This document shows, one piece after another, positions 57,652 to 64,000 of a stretch of DNA of 64,000 bases (its first letter is position 1; each line of letters begins with the position of its first letter). The DNA is from Alistipes sp. GTDB lineage: Bacteria > Bacteroidota > Bacteroidia > Bacteroidales > Rikenellaceae. Made by a program: the position numbers and the translations under genes. The DNA lies in NCBI GenBank assembly GCA_017436185.1, contig JAFSDP010000005.1:176988-240987 (forward strand), in the 5' to 3' direction. The notes under the pieces are model-generated. The model ran no database searches and was not told where the DNA came from. It worked only from the letters and a program-made list of their open reading frames with translations.

Positions 57652-60600
57652 ATGATGAAAAAGAACTCTATGCTCGCAACACGCGGAATGGCACGAAAGC
57701 TCTCGCTTTTGGTCTGCTTTCTCTGCATCTCCGTGTTTGCATTTGCCCAGTCGAAAGTGACGGGTACGGTGACCGACGAAGCGGGTGAACCCGTGATCGG
57801 TGCCAGTGTGATTATCGAGGGTACGACGACCGGTACGACGACCGCCGTCGATGGCTCTTACGCCATCAGCGTACCTGCCGGTGCCACCTTGAGCGTATCC
57901 TACATCGGTTACGAGCCTGTTTCGAAGCAGGTGGCTCAGGGCCAGACCAAGGTCGATTTCCAACTCACGGCCTCCAATACGGAGCTTGAGGAGGTGGTCG
58001 TAATCGGTTACGGCACGGTGAAGCGTCGCGATTTGACGGGTGCCGTGGCTTCGGTGACGGGTGAGAAGCTCGCCGCCAACCCCGTATCGGATGTGGCTCA
58101 GGCCCTCCAGGGCAAGCTGCCCGGTGTAAACGTCATTACGCAGGACGGTCGCCCCGGCGCCGAGGTTTCGGTACGTGTACGTGGTGGCGGTTCGATTACC
58201 CAGTCGAACAATCCGCTCTTCGTAGTGGATGGTTTCCCCGTGGGTTCGATTTCGGACATCCCCGCCTCGGAGATTGAGTCGATCGACGTGCTGAAGGATG
58301 CCTCGGCAACGGCCATCTATGGTGCGCGCGGTGCCAACGGTGTAATTCTCGTTACGACGAAGGGTGCCAAGGCCGGTGCCGTGAAGGTAACCTACGACGG
58401 CTATGTACAGGTCAAGAGCGTAGCAAAGCGTCTGGAGACCCTCTCGGCACAGGACTATGTGCTGCACAACTGGAGCTATGCCGCCTCGCGTGGTGCTGCC
58501 AACCAGGATGCCGTAGCCAAGTATTTCGGCCTGGGCTCGAAGTATGGCAACCACTTTGACGAGTATGCCAACGTAGAGGCACACGACTGGACGGACGATC
58601 TGCTCCGCACCGCCTTCACCCACAGCCACACCATCAACGTATCGGGTGGTACGGAGAAGACGCAGGCCGTGGCTACGTTCAACTTCATCGACGATGAGGG
58701 TATCAAGATCAACTCGGATCTGAGCCGTGTAAACGCCTCGTTCAAGATTCGTCAGCAGCTGGCCAAGCGTCTGCACCTCGATGTAGATGTTCGCTACTCG
58801 GAGACGAGCCAGAACGGTCGCGAATCGACCACGAGCGGCAAGGGCTCGGATATCTCGGGTGCCTATTTCTATAAGCCCATCGACAACCCGCTGGGTGGTG
58901 TACACTACTCGGATGTGGCTTCGGGCTTCTCGTTCGGTATCGCCAACATCGACGATACGCACAACCCGCTCGAGATGGTCAATAACATCATCAACAAGAG
59001 CAACAGCCGTTCGTTCCGTGGTTCGGCCGCCCTGTCGTGGGAGATCATCGACGGTCTGACGGCCCGCACCGAGCTGTCGCTGGCACGTGGCAACTCGAAG
59101 AACCGTTACTACGACGGTGGTTACACGAGTGGTACGAAGTCGGCTACGCTGTCGCGCGGCGAGAGCGAGGGCCTGCGTTCGGTGACGACCATCAACTACG
59201 ATTTCCAGGCCGGCAAGAACCACAAGTTCTCGATTCTGGTTGGTAACGAGATTATCGAGAATCAGTCGGAGTCGTCGTCGCTTTCGGGTACGGGCTTCCC
59301 CGATACCTTCGACTTTGGTACGGCGATGGGTCTGATTCACACCGCTACGCAGCAGTTCTCGGCTACGAACTCGGTAGGTGTGCCCGACCACACCACCTCG
59401 TTCTTCGGTCGTATCAACTATACGCTCTTCGATCGTTTCCTGCTGACCGCTACGATGCGTGCCGATGGTTCGTCGAAGTTCGCCCCCGAGAATCGTTGGG
59501 GTTACTTCCCCGCAGCCGCTGTGGCTTGGCGTATGTCGGATGAGGCTTGGTTGAAGGATGTGGATTGGCTCTCGAACCTGAAGCTGCGTGTATCGTACGG
59601 TACGTCGGGTTCGGACAACATCAACTCGAACCTGTGGCGTGAGACTTGGAAGTCGCTCGGCTCGGGTAGCAACCGTCTGCCCATCAACGGCGAGTTCTCG
59701 GCCTTCTACCGTCCCGACGGTCTGCTGGCCAACAACGACCTGAAGTGGGAGACCACCATCTCGCGTAACATCGGTATCGACTACGGTTTCCTCGGCGGCC
59801 GCATCAATGGTGCTTTGGAGATCTATTGGAACACCACGAAGGACCTGCTGATGGCTGTTCCGGTGGACAACACGACCGGTTATTCGTATCAGTTCCAGAA
59901 CTTCGGTCAGACCTCGAACAAGGGTGTCGAGTTGTCGGTAAATGCCGTTGTGGTGGATAAGAAGGATTGGAAGTTCTCGGTAGGTGCCATCTACAACTAC
60001 AACAAGAACAACCTGGATGAGCTGCCCAACGCTACGCAGTATGACTACTCGTCGTATTGGGGCTCGTCGGCCCAGGTTCCTGCCAACGACTTTATGTTCA
60101 TTCAGGACCAGCCGATCGGCATCGTTCGCGGTTACATCTACGAGGGTTTCTATACGACCGCCGACTTTAACTATGTGGATGGTCAGTATGTCTTGAAGAG
60201 CGGCACGCCCGACATCACGAAGGCCATCACGGCTACCTACCTCCACCCGTTCAACATTCCCAGCGGTCAGACCGCCTTCCCGGGTGCTCCGAAGTATCGT
60301 GATATGAACGGCGACGGCCTGGTGAACCTCGACGACGCTACGTCGCTGGGCGATGTGATGCCCAAGCACACGGGTAGCATCTCGCTCAACCTGAATTGGA
60401 AGAACTTCGATCTGTCGGGTAACTTCACGTGGGCTGCCGGTGGTCAGGTTTACAACGTAAACGCCATGATCAACGCCTCGGGTAACGAGTACGACGGTAT
60501 CGGTCGTCAGCGTCCCGATTGGTATGCCGACACCTATAAGATTTACGACGTGAACAGCACGGGCGACCTCTACTTCGTGGAGACCCCCGCCGAGTTGGAT

Positions 60601-60951
60601 AAGCTCAACGCCAATGCCAAGTATCACCTGCCTTACAACCAGTCGGGTATCGTTTCGTCGCAGTGGATGGAGGATGCTTCGTACCTGCGCCTGCAGACCC
60701 TGACGCTGGGTTACTCGCTGCCCAAGAAGGTGGTTAAGAAGATCGGTATCGACCGTCTGCGTGTTTACTTCACGGCCAACAACCTCTTCACCATCACGGG
60801 TTATTCGGGTGTAGATCCCGAGGTGAATGCCTATACGAGTGGTCGCTCGGGCTTTATGAGCGATCTGCGTATCTTCCCGACGATGAATATGGACTTTGGT
60901 GCCTATCCTCGTGCACGCACGTTCACCTTTGGTGCCAACATCACGTTCTAA
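57652..60951 (+). CDS. SusC/RagA-family TonB-linked outer membrane transporter
   Basis: SusC proteins import oligosaccharides or peptides across the outer membrane with a SusD lid. The 1099-residue product has a signal peptide ending in FAFAQ, a carboxypeptidase-like regulatory domain (KVTGTVTDEAGEPVIGASV, about 34-110), a TonB-box region (ELEEVVVIGYGTVKRRDLTGAV), a plug domain (VSDVAQALQGKLPGVNV, DASATAIYGARGANGVILVTTK), and a 22-strand barrel ending in Phe (TFGANITF). ATG 57652 or 57655 is likely; 57643 is also open. SusD follows after 31 nt. No sigma/anti-sigma or hybrid sensor gene is adjacent. Confidence 0.95.
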   Translation: MMKKNSMLATRGMARKLSLLVCFLCISVFAFAQSKVTGTVTDEAGEPVIGASVIIEGTTTGTTTAVDGSYAISVPAGATLSVSYIGYEPVSKQVAQGQTKVDFQLTASNTELEEVVVIGYGTVKRRDLTGAVASVTGEKLAANPVSDVAQALQGKLPGVNVITQDGRPGAEVSVRVRGGGSITQSNNPLFVVDGFPVGSISDIPASEIESIDVLKDASATAIYGARGANGVILVTTKGAKAGAVKVTYDGYVQVKSVAKRLETLSAQDYVLHNWSYAASRGAANQDAVAKYFGLGSKYGNHFDEYANVEAHDWTDDLLRTAFTHSHTINVSGGTEKTQAVATFNFIDDEGIKINSDLSRVNASFKIRQQLAKRLHLDVDVRYSETSQNGRESTTSGKGSDISGAYFYKPIDNPLGGVHYSDVASGFSFGIANIDDTHNPLEMVNNIINKSNSRSFRGSAALSWEIIDGLTARTELSLARGNSKNRYYDGGYTSGTKSATLSRGESEGLRSVTTINYDFQAGKNHKFSILVGNEIIENQSESSSLSGTGFPDTFDFGTAMGLIHTATQQFSATNSVGVPDHTTSFFGRINYTLFDRFLLTATMRADGSSKFAPENRWGYFPAAAVAWRMSDEAWLKDVDWLSNLKLRVSYGTSGSDNINSNLWRETWKSLGSGSNRLPINGEFSAFYRPDGLLANNDLKWETTISRNIGIDYGFLGGRINGALEIYWNTTKDLLMAVPVDNTTGYSYQFQNFGQTSNKGVELSVNAVVVDKKDWKFSVGAIYNYNKNNLDELPNATQYDYSSYWGSSAQVPANDFMFIQDQPIGIVRGYIYEGFYTTADFNYVDGQYVLKSGTPDITKAITATYLHPFNIPSGQTAFPGAPKYRDMNGDGLVNLDDATSLGDVMPKHTGSISLNLNWKNFDLSGNFTWAAGGQVYNVNAMINASGNEYDGIGRQRPDWYADTYKIYDVNSTGDLYFVETPAELDKLNANAKYHLPYNQSGIVSSQWMEDASYLRLQTLTLGYSLPKKVVKKIGIDRLRVYFTANNLFTITGYSGVDPEVNAYTSGRSGFMSDLRIFPTMNMDFGAYPRARTFTFGANITF

Positions 60952-60982
60952 CAGAGTATAACGCTAAAACGAACATCAGAAT

Positions 60983-63109
60983 ATGAAACGATTTATCAAT
61001 AGTATATTGGTTGTTGCGGCCCTCTTTGTGATGACGGGCTGCGAGGACTACTTGGAGACCAACTCTCCGAGTGTCGTTGACCGCGACTTCGTATTCCAGA
61101 ACGAGGAGTCGGCCCGTGCCGCCCTCTACTACGGTTATTCGACGTTGCAGAATTGCCGTTCGGTTCACTCGGTAGGTTTCTTCTGGACGCCCATCTGGGG
61201 TTCGGATATCGAGGATGCACAGGATTCGTACAGCGAGGGTTCGGCAGGTTGCCTGGAGAAGACCTTCTATCCCACCGGTACGGCCAACTACAACATCAAC
61301 TCGGGCGAGGGTACCGAGGTATTCGAGCAGCTCTACAACACGATCGCTGTGGCCAACTCGCTCATCACGAGCTACGAGGCGATGGAGAACTTCGAGAGCG
61401 ATATTATGACCGACGAGCCCAACTCGCTGTCCGATATCTATGGTCAGGCTGTTGCGCTGCGTGCCACCTGCTACTACGAGTTGCTGCGTTGGTGGGGTGA
61501 TATTCCTCACTCGCTGGTTGCCGGTCAGCAGGCCCAGGGTCTGACGTCGCGTTATGCCATCTACGACTACCACATCCAGAAGCTTATCGAGGTCGAGCCG
61601 CATATGTTCCGTCCGGGCGAGGGTACGACCCGTGCCGATGTGATGAACCGTACCTATGTACAGGGTCTGATTGGCCGCTTGTGCCTCTACAACGGTGGTT
61701 ACCTGACACGCCGCACCGACCTGGGTGCCGACTTCTATGTCGATGGCGAGGGTAATGTCCTTTCGTTCGAGGATTGGTCGGTTGAGAAGAATGGCGCCAT
61801 CTATGGCCGTCGTTCGGATTGGCGCGAGGTATTTGCCATTGGTAAGAAGTACCTGCAGGAGCTGGCTAACAATTCGGGTTCGGTGGTACTGCACGTGAAA
61901 GACCCCCGTGGCGAGAAGGTGGGCGACCGTACCTACGGCAACCCCTTCCAGTACACCTTCCAGCAGATGCACGCCGGTGACAACATCACGCTGGCCGACG
62001 AGTCGATCTACGAGATTCCGATGATGTACCTCCACGGCTCGGACCGTCCGGCCTACATCGGTCGTCCTTCGTCGGGTGGTAACGGCGGTGCTCCCTGCGT
62101 GGCCTGCGGTCAGGACCGTGTCAATGCCCACTTCTACTATGGTTGGTACGACAACGCCGATATGCGTCGTGACGCTTCGGTATGCGTAACCGGTTCGACG
62201 GGTGGCGCCCAGGAGAAGATGCAGTCGTTCGAGCGTTCGGCTTGGGGTGCAGGTTGCGGCCCGGGTACCAACAAATGGGACTGGAACCGTCTGCCCGCTC
62301 CCGATACCAGCTCGTATGGTACGTCGGGTATCAACGTAAGCTATATGCGTATTTCGGATGCCTACCTGATGCTGGCCGAGATTTGCGCCGCTTTGGGTGA
62401 GGATGCTACCGCCAAGACCTACCTGGGTAAGGTACACCACCGTGCATTCCCCGGCAACAACGACCCCAACTTCGAGAAGTACATCACCGAGTGCGGTGGT
62501 CTGTACAAGGCCGTTATCAAGGAGCGTGCGCTGGAGTTCGTAGGCGAGGGTGACCGTCGTTGGACGCTGATTCGCACGGGTATGCTGCCCGAGGCTGCCG
62601 TTCAGGTGCGCAAGGATATGACCGAGCTTATCGACGATGTAGTGGCTCAGGGTTACCACGAGTTTGCCAACGGCAACCAGATTCCGGCTTACGTTTGGAC
62701 CAAGATGGTGGATGCTCGTGCCGAGTACGGCTACCGTCTGACGACCCAGTGCCCCGACGAGAACGATCCGGTTCTCTTCCCGGGTTGGCGTGGTCAGCAC
62801 GACGATTGGGGTGGTCTGATTCCCTCGTATGCGTCGGTAGTTGCCACCAACGTGGCCATCAAGGGTCTGTTCAAGTACATTGCTCCGGGTTCGGCCGAGG
62901 CACAGGCACTCGAGGCTGAGGGTTACGTACAGACGCCGTGGGCTGTCGATATGGACAAGCACCGCGTGTCGTATGCCACCAAGCTGCTGTCGGGTTACAC
63001 CGATGCCGACTTGGCTGCCAAGAATCCTCCCATCTACCTGAAGCCTTACCTGGCCAAGGTGGTGCTGAACTCGAAGATTTCGAACGGCTATGGCTTCCGT
63101 CAGGAGTAA
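60983..63109 (+). CDS. SusD/RagB-family substrate-binding lipoprotein
   Basis: SusD forms the lid of the SusC transporter and binds substrate at the cell surface. The 708-residue product has lipobox MTGC (Cys 20), the N-terminal SusD segment DYLETNSPSVVDRDFVFQNEESA, helical repeats (GQAVALRATCYYELLRWWGDIPHS) and the C-terminal family motif YMRISDAYLMLAEICAALG with IKERALEFVGEGDRRWTLIR. At 708 residues it is longer than the common 500-600, with extra loops in the second half. It is cotranscribed with susC. The substrate is unknown, but the upstream CE8 gene hints at pectic material. Confidence 0.93.
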   Translation: MKRFINSILVVAALFVMTGCEDYLETNSPSVVDRDFVFQNEESARAALYYGYSTLQNCRSVHSVGFFWTPIWGSDIEDAQDSYSEGSAGCLEKTFYPTGTANYNINSGEGTEVFEQLYNTIAVANSLITSYEAMENFESDIMTDEPNSLSDIYGQAVALRATCYYELLRWWGDIPHSLVAGQQAQGLTSRYAIYDYHIQKLIEVEPHMFRPGEGTTRADVMNRTYVQGLIGRLCLYNGGYLTRRTDLGADFYVDGEGNVLSFEDWSVEKNGAIYGRRSDWREVFAIGKKYLQELANNSGSVVLHVKDPRGEKVGDRTYGNPFQYTFQQMHAGDNITLADESIYEIPMMYLHGSDRPAYIGRPSSGGNGGAPCVACGQDRVNAHFYYGWYDNADMRRDASVCVTGSTGGAQEKMQSFERSAWGAGCGPGTNKWDWNRLPAPDTSSYGTSGINVSYMRISDAYLMLAEICAALGEDATAKTYLGKVHHRAFPGNNDPNFEKYITECGGLYKAVIKERALEFVGEGDRRWTLIRTGMLPEAAVQVRKDMTELIDDVVAQGYHEFANGNQIPAYVWTKMVDARAEYGYRLTTQCPDENDPVLFPGWRGQHDDWGGLIPSYASVVATNVAIKGLFKYIAPGSAEAQALEAEGYVQTPWAVDMDKHRVSYATKLLSGYTDADLAAKNPPIYLKPYLAKVVLNSKISNGYGFRQE

Positions 63110-63146
63110 ACGACGTTTAGTGATAGGTTAGTTAATAATTAAGTGG

Positions 63147-63182
63147 AGCCCGCCAGGCAGCGATTGTCTGGCGGGCTTTTTT
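63147..63182 (+). terminator. susCD terminator
   Basis: AGCCCGCCAG (63147-63156) pairs with CTGGCGGGCT (63168-63177), followed by T6. Confidence 0.92.
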
Positions 63183-63193
63183 GTGGATATTAT

Positions 63194-63312
63194 GCAGCCT
63201 TTCGGGTGCCAATGGTCACCTAACCAAAAAAGGAGGCTCGGTTTGCAAAACGTGCTTGCAACGACCGAGCCTCATTTTTTGCTTACCTCCTTTGGAGGCA
63301 ACGAAAGGCTGC
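63194..63312. repeat. 119-bp nested palindromic element
   Basis: Outer arms GCAGCCTTTCG (63194-63204) and CGAAAGGCTGC (63302-63312) are exact complements. Inside, TGCC and TAAnCAAAAAA words are also mirrored, and the core GAGGCTCGGT (63233-63242) with ACCGAGCCTC (63264-63273) is exact, flanked by A6 and T6. Each arm carries its own small hairpin (GGT...ACC on the left, CCTCC-TTT-GGAGG on the right). The core alone would act as a bidirectional terminator, but the outer symmetry is not needed for that. It looks like a palindromic repeat or MITE-like unit. Confidence 0.65.
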
Positions 63313-63676
63313 GAGAAAGAATCCTCTTAAAATAAAGAATATAGACACCCCCCCTAAATCCCCCATAAAACCATGGTAAAACTATAAGAACTCGATAAAG
63401 ATATGCCGATTGTTTGTTATATTATTACAAATCAGTATATTATGAATGAGAAAGGCGATTGTTCTAAGTAGTGTTAGCACCTTGCAGCAGGATCTAAGGC
63501 AGCCGACCGAGGAGATTTTGCGGGAGGTGTACAAAGAAGAGGGGGGGCTTGTAATTGAAGAGGGAAAATCGGGAAGAGGCGGAGCTGTATTCGGCTACAC
63601 GACCAACTACAATCATCTTGTTTATGTTTGGCACACTTTTGGGAAGCGTTGGGTGAATCCTCCAACAATTTTCTCG
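63313..63676 (+). other. Upstream region of the catalase gene
   Basis: Positions 63313-63445 are AT-rich and show nothing I can name. From an ATG at 63446 an open frame of 77 codons runs in frame into the catalase start. Its codons (AGA, AGG, CTA, GGA) differ from local usage, and it resembles no catalase extension. A TATGTTTG box at 63623-63630 lies within it, which supports initiation at 63677. Confidence 0.5.
63623..63630 (+). promoter_or_regulatory. Catalase gene -7 promoter element
   Basis: TATGTTTG matches TAnnTTTG and gives a leader of about 43 nt to the ATG at 63677. The -33 region has no TTTG, as might be expected of an activator-dependent promoter (an OxyR-type activator is a guess). 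Confidence 0.5.
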
Positions 63677-64000
63677 ATGAAACAGACCAAGAAAAATCAC
63701 CTGACGGCCGAGAATGGACGACCGATCGCCGACAATCAGAACACACAAACGGCCGGTGTGCGAGGTCCGGTGACGATGCAGGACCCGTGGCTTGTGGAAA
63801 AGCTCGCCCACTTTGATCGTGAGGTGATTCCCGAACGGCGTATGCACGCCAAAGGATCGGGTGCGTATGGTACATTTACCGTGACTCACGACATCACGCC
63901 CTACACCCGAGCCTCGATTTTCGCTGAAGTAGGCAAGAAAACCGACTGCTTTGTACGTTTCTCTACCGTGGCGGGTGAGCGTGGTGCCGCCGATGCCGAG
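63677..64000 (+). CDS. katA: Heme catalase, 5' part (runs off window)
   Basis: Catalase breaks hydrogen peroxide into water and oxygen in the cytoplasm. The first 108 codons read [20 protein letters not shown] followed by [20 protein letters not shown] and [17 protein letters not shown], which holds the catalytic distal His in the family motif. [17 protein letters not shown] follows at the window edge. This is the clade 3 small-subunit type common in Bacteroidales. The frame is intact to the last base. It follows the palindromic element and is not cotranscribed with susCD, which has its own terminator. Confidence 0.94.
   Translation, partial: MKQTKKNHLTAENGRPIADNQNTQTAGVRGPVTMQDPWLVEKLAHFDREVIPERRMHAKGSGAYGTFTVTHDITPYTRASIFAEVGKKTDCFVRFSTVAGERGAADAE

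Noticed and set aside
57550..60627. A 1025-codon reverse frame opposite susC
   Set aside because: It has the same cause: strong codon bias in the SusC gene. There is no promoter, no domain and a low-complexity composition.
63474..63889. Two reverse frames of about 130 codons over the catalase start
   Set aside because: They overlap the clearly real catalase N-terminus and have no recognisable content.
1..64000. CRISPR arrays, phage genes, integrases, toxin-antitoxin pairs, insertion sequences
   Set aside because: I looked for regular spaced repeats, transposase or integrase motifs and short paired genes, and found none.

Overview
The window is ordinary chromosomal DNA of a gut-type Bacteroidales bacterium, most likely an Alistipes-like member of the Rikenellaceae (inference). 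Reasons are the GC-rich third codon positions, a SusC/SusD pair, Bacteroidetes-only families (DUF4837, DUF3078, short WbqC, glycogen GT3/GT35 enzymes), A-rich leaders without Shine-Dalgarno sequences, and many promoters of the Bacteroidetes form TTTG-N18..20-TAnnTTTG. I see no phage, insertion sequence, CRISPR array or defence island. About 45 protein genes, one tRNA gene and one probable structured ncRNA gene are present.

Layout. 1-7.1 kb: surE (cut by the window edge), rplS, clpB, then a reverse three-gene cassette (LuxE-like acyl-protein synthetase, Stealth-type phosphotransferase, GT2 glycosyltransferase) that looks like a surface-glycan module. 7.2-14.4 kb: a secreted GH95 fucosidase, cardiolipin synthase with a DUF4837 lipoprotein, a polysaccharide deacetylase with an SGNH lipoprotein, and efp. 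14.4-22.8 kb: a repeat element, two envelope proteins, recG, ispG, a WbqC-like gene and a GH2 protein that lacks both expected catalytic glutamates. 22.9-27.8 kb: a tight forward run cvpA-rsgA-trmH-class III aminotransferase-lipoprotein-nfo. 27.8-30.7 kb: the reverse run apbE-diacylglycerol kinase-araC. 31-36.5 kb: rpsO, pnp, an apparently highly expressed OmpA/TPR lipoprotein and deoC. 36.5-39.4 kb: DUF3078 protein and an S41 protease.

39.4-48.5 kb is the glycogen locus, transcribed in reverse: a 1416-residue fusion of a eukaryote-type glycogen synthase (GT3) and an alpha-glucan phosphorylase (GT35), then a debranching enzyme, a GT4 glucosyltransferase and a GH57 amylase. Synthesis, phosphorolysis, debranching and probably branching or transfer are therefore encoded together. 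48.6-56.2 kb: hemW, a strongly predicted ncRNA of about 174 nt, pyrH-tlpA-like-frr, dxs, a lipocalin, a radical SAM gene, tRNA-Glu and apt. 56.4-64 kb: pectinesterase, SusC, SusD, a large palindromic element, and the start of a catalase gene.

The most unusual things seen are the GT3-GT35 fusion, the catalytically altered GH2 protein, the hemW-frr ncRNA, at least five genes whose start codon lies only 6-7 nt after the -7 box (surE, the deacetylase gene, recG, hemW, dxs), and several places where terminators, promoters and coding ends occupy the same bases. No clearly new defence or mobile system was found.
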